Shown here: piece after piece, positions 43,574-51,648 of the stretch
Layout: the number at the start of each line of letters is the position of its first letter
Numbering within the stretch: the first letter of the stretch is position 1
Assembly: GCA_038521865.1 (NCBI GenBank)
Contig: JBCBKO010000005.1
Span: forward strand, 62,001-126,000
DNA length: 64,000 nt
From: CALBPI01 sp038521865
Lineage (GTDB): Bacteria > Pseudomonadota > Gammaproteobacteria > Steroidobacterales > Woeseiaceae
Direction of reading: 5' to 3'
Notes under the pieces: model-generated
The model's input: only the letters and a program-made list of their open reading frames with translations
The model's database searches: none
What the model was told of the DNA's origin: nothing
Program-made: the position numbers and the translations under genes

Positions 43574-44607
43574 CCCAAAGCTTTTCGGATCGACTGCTCG
43601 ATTGGTACGACGTTCACGGCCGCAAGGACCTGCCGTGGCAGGACCCGCGCACACGCTACCGGGTGTGGGTGTCGGAGATCATGCTGCAGCAAACCCAGGT
43701 CACGACGGTTATCGACTATTTCACGCGATTCGTCGCGCGGTTTGAGAGCGTCACCGATCTCGCCGATGCACCGATCGATGCGGTGCTCGCCCATTGGTCT
43801 GGGCTTGGCTATTACGCCCGTGCGCGTAACCTGCACAAAGCGGCGATCATCGCGCGAGATGAACACGGCGGTGAATTGCCCGATGATTTCGATGCGTTGA
43901 TCGCGCTACCGGGCATCGGTCGCTCGACCGCAGGCGCGATCCTCGCGCAGGCCGACAATCAGCGACACGCGATTCTGGATGGCAACGTGAAGCGCGTGCT
44001 CGCGCGTCATGAAGCGATCGGCGGTTGGCCCGGACAAACCAAAGTTGCCGATGCCCTGTGGGCGGTGTCGGAGCGCTACACGCCCGACACGCGGGTGGCC
44101 GATTACACGCAAGCGGTAATGGATCTTGGGGCGACGTTGTGCAAACGCAGCAAGCCGAACTGCGATGCTTGCCCGGTGGCTGGCACCTGTCAGGCGTTTG
44201 CGACTGGAACCGTGTCTGAGTTCCCCGGACGCAAACCGAAAAAAGCAAAGCCGCAGCGGCATGTGCACATGCTGGTGCAACAACGCCCGGAAGACGGCGC
44301 GCTGTTGCTCCGACAACGACCCGCCGAGGGCATCTGGGGTGGCTTATGGTCGTTTCCGGAAATCGCGACCGAAGATCCGCTGCCTAGCGGCGCGGAGCGT
44401 CTGCCGCCGTTGACCCATAAGTTCACGCATTTCGATTTGCATATCGAGCCATGGTTGTTGGGCCAGCGCAGCAACGCGGTGCAAGACGATTCGGTTTTTC
44501 GGTGGTTTCGCACGAGCGAATTGACCGAGGTCGGGGTGCCGCGACCTGTTGAGCGCATCGTCGAGTCGTTACAATCTACCCGATCGTTGTGGGAGACCAA
44601 TGAATGA
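43570..44607 (+). CDS. mutY: adenine DNA glycosylase
   Basis: 345 residues from the GTG at 43570, which overlaps the previous stop (GTGA) and gives the normal MutY start (SFSDRLLDWYDVHGRKDLPWQ). Catalytic Glu in SEIMLQQTQV, helix-hairpin-helix LPGIGRSTAGAIL (about 115), the iron-sulfur loop C-x6-C-x2-C-x5-C (CKRSKPNCDACPVAGTC, about 190), and a C-terminal NUDIX-like domain that reads 8-oxoG. It removes A opposite 8-oxoG. yggX overlaps its stop by four bases, as in E. coli. Confidence 0.95.
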   Translation: MTQSFSDRLLDWYDVHGRKDLPWQDPRTRYRVWVSEIMLQQTQVTTVIDYFTRFVARFESVTDLADAPIDAVLAHWSGLGYYARARNLHKAAIIARDEHGGELPDDFDALIALPGIGRSTAGAILAQADNQRHAILDGNVKRVLARHEAIGGWPGQTKVADALWAVSERYTPDTRVADYTQAVMDLGATLCKRSKPNCDACPVAGTCQAFATGTVSEFPGRKPKKAKPQRHVHMLVQQRPEDGALLLRQRPAEGIWGGLWSFPEIATEDPLPSGAERLPPLTHKFTHFDLHIEPWLLGQRSNAVQDDSVFRWFRTSELTEVGVPRPVERIVESLQSTRSLWETNE

Positions 44608-44882
44608 ACAAGACCGTGCAATGTGTAAAGACCGGAGAGGAAGGCGAAGCGCTCGATTGGCAGCCTTATCCCGGACCGCTCGGTGAGCGCATTCTTGCGA
44701 ACGTCTCCAAAGGCGGCTGGCAGATGTGGCTGGCGCACCAGACGATCCTCATCAACGAGTACCGACTGACGCCGATTGAGCCCGAGGCCCGCAAGTTCCT
44801 CGAGGGTGAGATGGAGAAATTCTTTTTCGGTGATGGCTCTGAGGTGCCCGACGCGTTTGTCGCGAAGGATGACGAGAGCTAG
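44604..44882 (+). CDS. yggX: Fe(II)-trafficking/oxidative damage protection protein
   Basis: 92 residues. The Cys of VQCVKTGEEGEALD, YPGPLGERI, SKGGWQMWLAHQTILINEYRL and EMEKFFFG match YggX. It protects iron-sulfur enzymes during superoxide stress. Translationally coupled to mutY. Its stop overlaps the convergent gtrA-like gene by four bases. Confidence 0.95.
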   Translation: MNKTVQCVKTGEEGEALDWQPYPGPLGERILANVSKGGWQMWLAHQTILINEYRLTPIEPEARKFLEGEMEKFFFGDGSEVPDAFVAKDDES

Positions 44883-45289
44883 TCAGATTTGTTCGGGTTG
44901 TTGAACACCACGAAGTGACTCGCCAGGTAGTTGATCGTGGTGCCGATGACCGACGAGACAATGAGCGCGTAGGCTGGCGTCTGGTTGAATAGATCGAACT
45001 GCAGTACCAGCCACGTGTAAGCGCCGAAGCCTGTCAAAGCCGCAGCAATTTGCCCTGAGAAATACTTGGTGAGCTCACTCGTGCGTTTGTCCGAGCGGCG
45101 ATGAGCAAATGTAAACTGCCGGTGCAGCGCCCAGGTAACGAGAACGGCGAGCGGGAAGGTCAGCGAACGTGCGACCACCGGCCCGTAGCCCATCCAAAGC
45201 AACCACTGCAGGCCGACGAGGTCGACGGTGAACCCGATCAGTCCGACACCAAGGAATTTCGCAAGCGTGATTTGAAGTGACTTGCGCAA
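44879..45289 (-). CDS. GtrA-family membrane protein
   Basis: 136 residues with four membrane helices. FLGVGLIGFTVDLVGLQWLLW at the N-terminus and the C-terminal TTINYLASHFVVF are typical GtrA ends. GtrA-like proteins are proposed to flip polyprenyl-linked sugars; no glycosyltransferase is adjacent. egtD ends 18 bases upstream on the same strand, so it may be cotranscribed with egtB-egtD. Confidence 0.85.
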   Translation of the reverse strand: MRKSLQITLAKFLGVGLIGFTVDLVGLQWLLWMGYGPVVARSLTFPLAVLVTWALHRQFTFAHRRSDKRTSELTKYFSGQIAAALTGFGAYTWLVLQFDLFNQTPAYALIVSSVIGTTINYLASHFVVFNNPNKSD

Positions 45290-45307
45290 TCTTCGGTGCC
45301 GGGGTTT

Positions 45308-46279
45308 CTAGTGGTCGACGACTGTCAGGTATTGCAGCGAGAAGTTTGGCGCGACGTCCGTCCAGACCCGTTCGACTTTGAACCCCGCTTTGCCGGCAAG
45401 CTCTGCAAACTCCTCGAGTGTGTATTTGTAGGAGCACTCGGTCAGGATGTATTCGCCAACCTTGAAGTCGAAGGTCTTATCGCCGAGATCGACGCTCTGA
45501 GATTCGGTACTGACGAGGTGCATTTCGATCCGGCCGTGCCGTTCGTTGTAGAGCGAACGGTGCATGAATTTGCTCTTATCAAAGTTGGCGCCGTAGTCGC
45601 GATTCAGGTGCGTCAACATATTCAGATTGAACGCTGCGGTGATGCCAGCCGCGTCATTGTAGGCGCGCTCCAGCACGCCCGCGTCTTTCTTGAGGTCGAC
45701 ACCGATCAAGAGCGCACCGCCCGATTTGGCTACAGTGCGCATGGTGCCGAGCAAGGCGAGCGCATCATCTGGTGCGAAGTTGCCGATGGTGGAGCCGGGG
45801 AAGAACACGACATTGCGTTCCGGCATCACCTTCGGTGACGGCAGATCGAAGGGGCGTGTGAAGTCGGCCGCCACCGGCAGGACTTCGATGTTCGGATAGT
45901 CGTCTGCGAGTTCCTTGGCGGCGAGCGCGAGGTGATCGCCCGAGATGTCGACAGGCACAAACACCTGAATGCCCTCGACGTGATCGAGCAGGACTCGCAC
46001 TTTGACGCTCGCGCCGGCGCCGAACTCGATGAGCGACACACCATCGCCGAGTGCTTCGCTGATCTCGTCGACGTACAGACGCAGGATGCTGAGCTCGGTG
46101 CGCGTGGGGTAGTACTCCGGCTGCCGAGTGATTTGCTCGAAGAGTTCCGAGCCGTGCTCGTCGTAGAAGTACTTCGGCGAGATCATCTTTTGCGGCTGCG
46201 ACAGGCCTGCGATCAACTCGGCGAGGTCGTCGCTGGATCGATCGTCCTGGGGTTCGCTGATGGTTGCGGTGTTGTCCAT
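45308..46279 (-). CDS. egtD: L-histidine N-alpha-methyltransferase
   Basis: 323 residues from the ATG at 46279. SAM-binding LIEFGAGASVKVRVLLDH (about 80), VVFFPGSTIGNFAPDDA (about 155), the LLIGVDLKKD block and histidine-site residues near AAFNLNMLTHLNRDYGANFD are those of EgtD. It trimethylates histidine to hercynine, the first step of ergothioneine synthesis. egtB lies 14 bases upstream on the same strand and does the next step. Confidence 0.95.
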   Translation of the reverse strand: MDNTATISEPQDDRSSDDLAELIAGLSQPQKMISPKYFYDEHGSELFEQITRQPEYYPTRTELSILRLYVDEISEALGDGVSLIEFGAGASVKVRVLLDHVEGIQVFVPVDISGDHLALAAKELADDYPNIEVLPVAADFTRPFDLPSPKVMPERNVVFFPGSTIGNFAPDDALALLGTMRTVAKSGGALLIGVDLKKDAGVLERAYNDAAGITAAFNLNMLTHLNRDYGANFDKSKFMHRSLYNERHGRIEMHLVSTESQSVDLGDKTFDFKVGEYILTECSYKYTLEEFAELAGKAGFKVERVWTDVAPNFSLQYLTVVDH

Positions 46280-46293
46280 TGATGCTCCGGTTC

Positions 46294-47541
46294 TCAGACG
46301 TCTCGCGCCAGTCGCAGACCGAGGAACTGCCAGCGTTGGTCGGGATAGAAAAAGCTGCGATAGGTGGCACGCAGGTGATCGGCTGCGCTCACACACGAGC
46401 CGCCGCGCACGACCATCTGGTTGCACATGAATTTGCCGTTGTACTCACCGAGTGAGCCGGCGAGCGGTTTGAATCCCGGATAGGGCGCATACGAGCATGC
46501 GGTCCATTCCCAGACATCGCCGTACCACTGTTCGGTGTCGCTCGCTTGCGGATGCCAGTGGTCATCTTCGAAGAAGTTGCCGGTGATCGGGTGTTCGCGT
46601 GCGGCGATCTCCCACTCCGCTTCCGAGGGCAGTCGCGCGCCCGCCCAACGTGTGAAGGCTTCCGCTTCGTAAAAACTCACGTGGGTCACCGGCGCGTTCG
46701 GATCGATTTCACGTTCGCCGTCCAGCGTGAACTGCGTGCGGTTCTGGGTATTCCAATAGAGCGGCGCTTGCCAGCGTTGCGCCTCCACGCTCGCCCAGCC
46801 ATCGGAAAGCCACAGCCCCGGTTGCTCGTAACCACCGTCGTCGATGAAATCTTGCCACTCCGCGTTCGTGATCAATCGGGTGGCAATTTCGAAGTCGCGC
46901 ACCAACACTTCATGACGGGGTGTTTCGTTGTCGTAGCTGAACGTGTCGCTGTCGACCGGCATGCCGATTTCGTGGATGCCGCCCGCGAAACTGCGGTAGC
47001 TCAGCTCACGTGCGGAGCTCGACGTGGAGCGCAGGTCATCGCGCATCGCCGGTTTCAGCGGATTGCAGGAGAGCACGTGTTTGATGTCGGTGAGTGCGAG
47101 CTCCTGATGCTGTCGCTCGTGCTCCAAGCCCACGGTGATGACGGCAAGTGTCTCTTCCGTCAGTTCTCGATCGAGCAACGCCAGCATGCCGGCATCGACA
47201 TACTCTCGGTAGCGAAGTACTTCTGACAGCGTAGGTCGCGATAGCAGGCCACGCTGTGGTCGCGCATGCATATCACCGGCGCTCTTGTAATAGCTGTTGA
47301 ATAGAAAGAGGAATTGCTCGTCGAAAGGCACGTAGTTGCCCATCGGAATTAGAACAAACTGCTCGAAGAACCAGGTGACGTGCGCGAGGTGCCACTTCGT
47401 CGGGCTCACGTCCGGCATGGATTGCACGACGCAGTCTTCGGGCTCTAGCCAGCTCGCGATTTGCACGGATCTCGCGCGGACTTCGCGGAAGCGCTCATGC
47501 AACGGCTGTTCAGTTGTGGTGGCGCCGGCCGCGGCTGCCAT
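46294..47541 (-). CDS. egtB: ergothioneine biosynthesis sulfoxide synthase
   Basis: 415 residues: an N-terminal DinB-like iron-binding domain with WHLAHVTWFFEQ (about 55) and EHERQHQE (about 143), which supply the three-His site, then an FGE-sulfatase/C-type-lectin domain (about 190-415) with RHEVLVRDFEIATRLITNAEWQDF and RLPSEAEWE. It joins hercynine with a thiol (gamma-glutamylcysteine or cysteine) using oxygen. egtA, egtC and egtE are not nearby; gshA is 41 kb away, and C-S lyases elsewhere could finish the pathway. Confidence 0.93.
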   Translation of the reverse strand: MAAAAGATTTEQPLHERFREVRARSVQIASWLEPEDCVVQSMPDVSPTKWHLAHVTWFFEQFVLIPMGNYVPFDEQFLFLFNSYYKSAGDMHARPQRGLLSRPTLSEVLRYREYVDAGMLALLDRELTEETLAVITVGLEHERQHQELALTDIKHVLSCNPLKPAMRDDLRSTSSSARELSYRSFAGGIHEIGMPVDSDTFSYDNETPRHEVLVRDFEIATRLITNAEWQDFIDDGGYEQPGLWLSDGWASVEAQRWQAPLYWNTQNRTQFTLDGEREIDPNAPVTHVSFYEAEAFTRWAGARLPSEAEWEIAAREHPITGNFFEDDHWHPQASDTEQWYGDVWEWTACSYAPYPGFKPLAGSLGEYNGKFMCNQMVVRGGSCVSAADHLRATYRSFFYPDQRWQFLGLRLARDV

Positions 47542-47597
47542 AAAATTCCCCTTGGTCTATGTGCCAAGGGTAGAGAGCGGCCCCAGAAAGGTCAAAG

Positions 47598-48233
47598 TTA
47601 TGCGCCGTAGCGCGCAACGAACCACTGGCAACAGTCCTCAATATATTCGTCGAGATTATCGATCTGTTTGCCGGTGAGCATAGGCTCGTGATTGAACGCC
47701 TGGTTGATCAGACCGTAGAACTGGCGCACCGCGATCGACACATCGATGTTCTGTTTGATCAGCCCACGCATCTGCAGACCGCGCATCGAAAACTCGCCGA
47801 CCGCCTGGATCAGCTCCTGGCCGTCCGGGGTTAACAACGTGTCTTTAATTTCAGGTAGCGTTTCGGCCTCGGTGATCACGAGCTGTGCGAGTCGCGGCAA
47901 GATGGTTCGCGTCATCAGGACGTGCTGGCGCTGTGCGGCGAATCTCGCTGCTGCGATGGCGGTTTCAAATTTCGGAATGGCTTCGATAAACGGCGTTCGC
48001 ATGGCCGTGACTTCGTGATCGACGATCAGGCGAAAAATGGTCTCGCGATTGCCGTATTGATCGAAGACCTCGGCGTAGCTCACGCCAGCCGCGTCGGCTA
48101 TGTCGACGAGCTTTGTGGCCGCGAGGCCCTTATCAAGGAACAACTCCGCGGCAGATCGCAGAACATCATTCGAGGCCAGCTCTTCCGACAGAATCGGCAG
48201 CTTGCCCGTATCAACACGCGCCTTGTTGCGCAC
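47598..48233 (-). CDS. TetR-family transcriptional regulator
   Basis: 211 residues from a GTG at 48233 preceded by GGGGGGAAAAG; the frame is open to 48371 but the extra residues are basic and low-complexity. DNA-binding domain at about 20-65: VLRSAAELFLDKGLAATKLVDIADAAGVSYAEVFDQYGNRETIF. The C-terminal helical domain has no recognised ligand signature. It stands alone 57 bases from egtB, same strand, so a link to ergothioneine is possible but unproven. Confidence 0.85.
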   Translation of the reverse strand: MRNKARVDTGKLPILSEELASNDVLRSAAELFLDKGLAATKLVDIADAAGVSYAEVFDQYGNRETIFRLIVDHEVTAMRTPFIEAIPKFETAIAAARFAAQRQHVLMTRTILPRLAQLVITEAETLPEIKDTLLTPDGQELIQAVGEFSMRGLQMRGLIKQNIDVSIAVRQFYGLINQAFNHEPMLTGKQIDNLDEYIEDCCQWFVARYGA

Positions 48234-48509
48234 AACTTTTCCCCCCACCCCTGTTCGGCCCGCACGGCCGATGCACACACTCGGAGCCCCCCGCGGCTCC
48301 AATTCTCGAATCTTATCTGTCGAACTTCCGTGAATGCGAGTTTTTTGCATTTGCAGTCGAGAATCAGTCAATAACGCGAGTCCAGCGTCGCAATATGGTC
48401 AGCCGAACTCACGTTAAGGGAGTGTCGATATTGTTGAATTAACGGATTGCGCGAAACGGCCCAACAGTGGCGGACGTTGCGCGCGGTCTCAGGGTTTTCC
48501 CTGATGGCG

Positions 48510-49727
48510 TTACCCGTTGCGATAGACCTCGATACGACCTTCCAGAAAGCGTCGTTCTTCAGGGTTATCCGATGCTTCTATCGCGGCTCTTATATATGTT
48601 GTCGCCGCGTCAGAATGGTTGCCCGCGATACTGTGCAGCGCGTGCGCACGGGCGGCGAGAAACGGGACGTAGTGCTGCATGCGATCCGCGTGTTCGGCTT
48701 CGAGTTGTTGCAGCAATGCGTTCGCGGCTTCCGGGTCGCCGGCATGCAGAATGGCGACCGCTCTATTCAAGGTCACCACCGGGTTCGGCAGTTGATCTTC
48801 GAGGATCGCGTAGAGCACCGCGATCTGTTGCCAGTCGGTGTCGACTGCGGTTTGTGCCTCGCCGTGCAGTGCGGCGATCGCGGCTTGCGTTTGATACGGT
48901 CCCGGCGCTTTGCGGGCGAGGGTGTGTTTGATGAGGGTAGTGCCTTCGGTCAGCAGGTCGGTGCGCCAGAGGCTTCGGTCTTGTTCGTCGAGTGCGATCA
49001 GTGTGTCGTCACGCACCCGTGCGGGGTGGCGGGCGTGTTGCAGCAACATGAGTGCGAGCAGGCCGGCGAGTTCTTCGTGGCTCGGGTAGAGGCGGCGCAG
49101 CAAGCGGGCGAGCCAGATGGCCTCCTCGCAGGTGCGCGGGTCGGCGATGCCGTCTTTGCGGGCGCTGTAGCCCTGGTTGAAGATCAGGTAGATCGTCGCG
49201 AGCACCGCGCTCAGGCGTTCGGGCAGGTCGCGCTCGGGTGGCAATGCGAACGGGATGCCTGCCTCTCGGATCTTCTGCTTGGCTCTCGCGATGCGTTGTT
49301 CCATCGTGCGCACCGGGGTGAGGAACGCGAGTGCCAGATCGCGGGTCGAGAGCCCGGCGATGATCTTCAGCGTCAAGGCCAGTTGCGCCTGTTCGTTAAT
49401 CGCGGGGTGGCAGCAGGTGAAGATCAGACGCAGCACGTCGTCGTCGAGGCGCTTCGGGTCGTCGTCTTCGGCGTCCGTCACCGGGTCTTCGTTGAGCTCG
49501 GTTTGGAAGCGCCCGCGCCGCGCCTGATCGATCAGGCGGTTGCGCCCGACCTGGATCAACCAGCTAGTGGGGTTGTCGGGCAGGCCGTCTTCGGGCCATT
49601 TCAGAAGGGCTTGTTCAGCGGCGTCCTGGAAGGCGTCTTCTGCGGCATCCAAGTCACCGGAAAACCGGCGCAACGCAGCGACAGCTCTGGGTCGAGCGGC
49701 CTTCAGCGCTGCGCCGGGGGTGCTCAT
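48510..49727 (-). CDS. ECF42-type RNA polymerase sigma factor (long, with C-terminal TPR-like domain)
   Basis: 405 residues. Sigma regions 2 and 4 occupy about 1-170 (AEDAFQDAAEQALLKWPEDGLPDNPTSWLIQVGRNRLID; GLSTRDLALAFLTPVRTMEQRIARAKQKI). The C-terminal 230 residues (YLIFNQGYSARKD, LLALMLLQHARHPARV, LNRAVAILHAGDPEAAN) are the DUF6596/SnoaL-free helical extension of COG4941. This group needs no anti-sigma and relies on its extension. The DGPF gene overlaps its start by four bases, the hallmark of ECF42. Confidence 0.92.
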   Translation of the reverse strand: MSTPGAALKAARPRAVAALRRFSGDLDAAEDAFQDAAEQALLKWPEDGLPDNPTSWLIQVGRNRLIDQARRGRFQTELNEDPVTDAEDDDPKRLDDDVLRLIFTCCHPAINEQAQLALTLKIIAGLSTRDLALAFLTPVRTMEQRIARAKQKIREAGIPFALPPERDLPERLSAVLATIYLIFNQGYSARKDGIADPRTCEEAIWLARLLRRLYPSHEELAGLLALMLLQHARHPARVRDDTLIALDEQDRSLWRTDLLTEGTTLIKHTLARKAPGPYQTQAAIAALHGEAQTAVDTDWQQIAVLYAILEDQLPNPVVTLNRAVAILHAGDPEAANALLQQLEAEHADRMQHYVPFLAARAHALHSIAGNHSDAATTYIRAAIEASDNPEERRFLEGRIEVYRNG

Positions 49728-50080
49728 GCCATCGGGTCCGGGAAGACCGGCCGGATCTCGACCGAGCCGACGTCGTCATGCGGCAGCTGCGCGGCATAGC
49801 CGATCACGGTGTCGATCGAATCGCATTCGAACACGTAGTAGCCACCTAGTTGCTCTTTTGTCTCGGCAAAGGGACCGTCGGTGACGGTGATCTTGCCGTC
49901 ATGGTTTCGCACGGTGGTGGCGGAGACCACATCCAGCAGCCGGTTGCCGCCGCGATAGGTGCCCTCTTTCTCGGATTGCTCCATGATCGCCTGGTGGGCG
50001 GCCATGATCTTGCCCCGTTCGGCCTCCGACAAGGCTTCCCAGCGTTCTTCCGAGTTGTAGATCAACATCACGTATTCCAC
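49724..50080 (-). CDS. YCII/DGPF-domain protein
   Basis: 118 residues. YVMLIYNSEERW at the start and the DGPFAETKEQLGGYYVFEC motif (about 72-90) define the DGPF branch of YCII-related proteins. These proteins are nearly always encoded beside an ECF42 sigma factor, are usually its target and have unknown activity. Here its stop overlaps the start of the sigma gene (ATGA), so it is first in the operon. Confidence 0.92.
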   Translation of the reverse strand: MEYVMLIYNSEERWEALSEAERGKIMAAHQAIMEQSEKEGTYRGGNRLLDVVSATTVRNHDGKITVTDGPFAETKEQLGGYYVFECDSIDTVIGYAAQLPHDDVGSVEIRPVFPDPMA

Positions 50081-50210
50081 GAGTTTGCTCCTTTTTTGTG
50101 GGTTACATGATAGATGACGAACGGGCGAGGCCGATTACGACACGCCGGGCATAATTTCTTCGCTATTGACTCCGCGAGGACACGCGGTTGTAATACGCGG
50201 CCACTCCAAA

Positions 50211-50286
50211 GGCCAGGTAGCTCAGTTGGTAGAGCAGCGGATTGAAAATCCGCGTGTCGGTGGTTCGATTCCGCCCCTGGCCACCA
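50211..50286 (+). tRNA. tRNA-Phe (GAA)
   Basis: 76 bases including encoded CCA. Acceptor stem GGCCAGG / CCTGGCC is fully paired; anticodon stem GCGGA / TCCGC encloses TTGAAAA with anticodon GAA; T arm GGTGG-TTCGATT-CCGCC is perfect. Very close to known gammaproteobacterial tRNA-Phe. The following gene at 50503 has atypical codon use, so this tRNA may mark an integration point, although no 3' duplicate was noticed. Confidence 0.97.
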
Positions 50287-50502
50287 TTCCATTATCGACA
50301 CGCATGCCGCCGATCCTCTCGACCAGTGTCGCTGAGACAAATTGCAGAGAATGTGAGCTTCTCCCTTCAAGCTGGTCACTCGAAGTGACATAAAAAAGGC
50401 AAACGTTATGCATCTTTTGTGGGTAACGTCTCCTGCCGGGTAGCACGCGGTGAGCCACGCGATCCGACTTCCATGTGAATCTGCAACTACCTGACTTCGA
50501 AT

Positions 50503-51591
50503 ATGACCATAGTCGAAGGCCAAATCGAGACCCTCAAGCAGTTAAAGCAGTGCCTGCGGGATAATGGCATAACGAGATTCAATTCCGTTGGTGAACTCAC
50601 GAGATTTCAAAAGGGATTCGAGAATGAGAAGAGACTCCTTCCGGAGCTGGCTCAGCAGACCGTCACTGAAGAGATCGAAGAGGCACAGGCAGCCCTCATG
50701 CGAGCGCGGGAGACTCACAACGAGTTGTGCGAGAGGGTCCGCGCCGAAGAGGAGCAACCAATCCACCAGCTAAAGGCGGGGATGGAGCGAGCTAGCAAGA
50801 AGGTCTCTGAACGTTCTGTGTTCAGGCTCTTCTTCTCATTCCGAGTCTCTCGACTTTCGAAAAAGATCGCTCGCCTGGAGCGCAACCTTGATAAGACAGT
50901 CGAGATTCGGACGAAGAGATCAAGACAGGCGGTTGCGAGGCAACGCGTCGATGTCGAAGTCCTTGAGAAGGACAAGGAATCTCTGGTCTCGCAGCGTTAC
51001 GAGCAGGCGCTCACGAAACTCAACCGCACAAAAGAGGTCGTCGACAACCTGTCCCGACTGATTGCTGGTGCGATTGGTGAGACGTCGGTTATTCGTGCCT
51101 TGGAGGTGTTGCCCAACGAATACTTCCTGATCAATGATTTCTCGGTGAAGTTTCATCCGTCGATATACAACAAGGCAAAAGGCGACAGGATCTACAGCGT
51201 CCAAGTCGATCATGTCCTAATCGGAAGATCGGGGGTATTTCTGCTGGAAACCAAAAACTGGAGTAAAGCGTCGATACACAGCCTTGATCTGAGATCGCCG
51301 GTTGAGCAGGTAAAGAGAACAAGCTTCGCGCTTTTCGCACTGCTTAATGGTGACGTCGGGCGAGAGAGCCTTGCGCTCGCTCAACATCATTGGGGCGACA
51401 AGAGGATTCCTATCAGAAATGTCATTGTGATGACCAACGCAAAGCCTCGGGAGGAGTTCAAGTTTGTGAAGATACTGTCTCTGAAAGAGCTGGTTGGTTA
51501 TGTCCGATATTTCGACCAGACTTTCAGCGCTGACGAGGCCAGGCGTATCTTCGAGTTTCTTAGAGAGCAGGCGTCGCTGACCACGGCATAG
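50503..51591 (+). CDS. NERD (nuclease-related) domain protein with coiled coil
   Basis: 362 residues. A charged helical region (about 20-185) is probably coiled coil. The NERD domain (about 185-300) has the nuclease-like core VIRALEVLPNEYFLINDF, then IYSVQVDHVLIGRSGVFLLETKNW: Asp, Glu-x-Lys of the endonuclease-like fold. Arginine is often coded by AGA/AGG here (for example in KRSRQ and VKRTS), unlike the CGN-rich neighbours. No partner gene. NERD proteins occur in mobile and defence contexts, but the function is not known. Confidence 0.82.
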   Translation: MTIVEGQIETLKQLKQCLRDNGITRFNSVGELTRFQKGFENEKRLLPELAQQTVTEEIEEAQAALMRARETHNELCERVRAEEEQPIHQLKAGMERASKKVSERSVFRLFFSFRVSRLSKKIARLERNLDKTVEIRTKRSRQAVARQRVDVEVLEKDKESLVSQRYEQALTKLNRTKEVVDNLSRLIAGAIGETSVIRALEVLPNEYFLINDFSVKFHPSIYNKAKGDRIYSVQVDHVLIGRSGVFLLETKNWSKASIHSLDLRSPVEQVKRTSFALFALLNGDVGRESLALAQHHWGDKRIPIRNVIVMTNAKPREEFKFVKILSLKELVGYVRYFDQTFSADEARRIFEFLREQASLTTA

Positions 51592-51607
51592 GGGATAGCC
51601 TGAATTT

Positions 51608-51646
51608 GAGGAGTCGGCGGACAGCGCACGCGCTGCCCGCCTCCTC
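51608..51646. terminator. GC-rich hairpin between convergent genes
   Basis: GAGGAG..GGCGG..CAGCGC pairs with GCGCTG.CCGCC.CTCCTC over about 39 bases with small bulges. It lies between the NERD gene and the surface-protein gene, 17 bases after the NERD stop and just past the stop of the other gene. No T-run follows, so termination is inferred from position and stem. Confidence 0.45.
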
Positions 51647-51648
51647 GT

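Noticed and set aside
48447..49799. 450-codon open frame opposite the ECF42 sigma gene
   Set aside because: Antisense to a clear sigma factor. Composition is Arg/Gly/Val/Gln-rich as expected for a shadow frame, and no ribosome-binding site or domain is seen.
50211..51591. Integrated element with attL/attR at tRNA-Phe
   Set aside because: No integrase and no second copy of the tRNA 3' end was noticed downstream, so attachment sites cannot be claimed.
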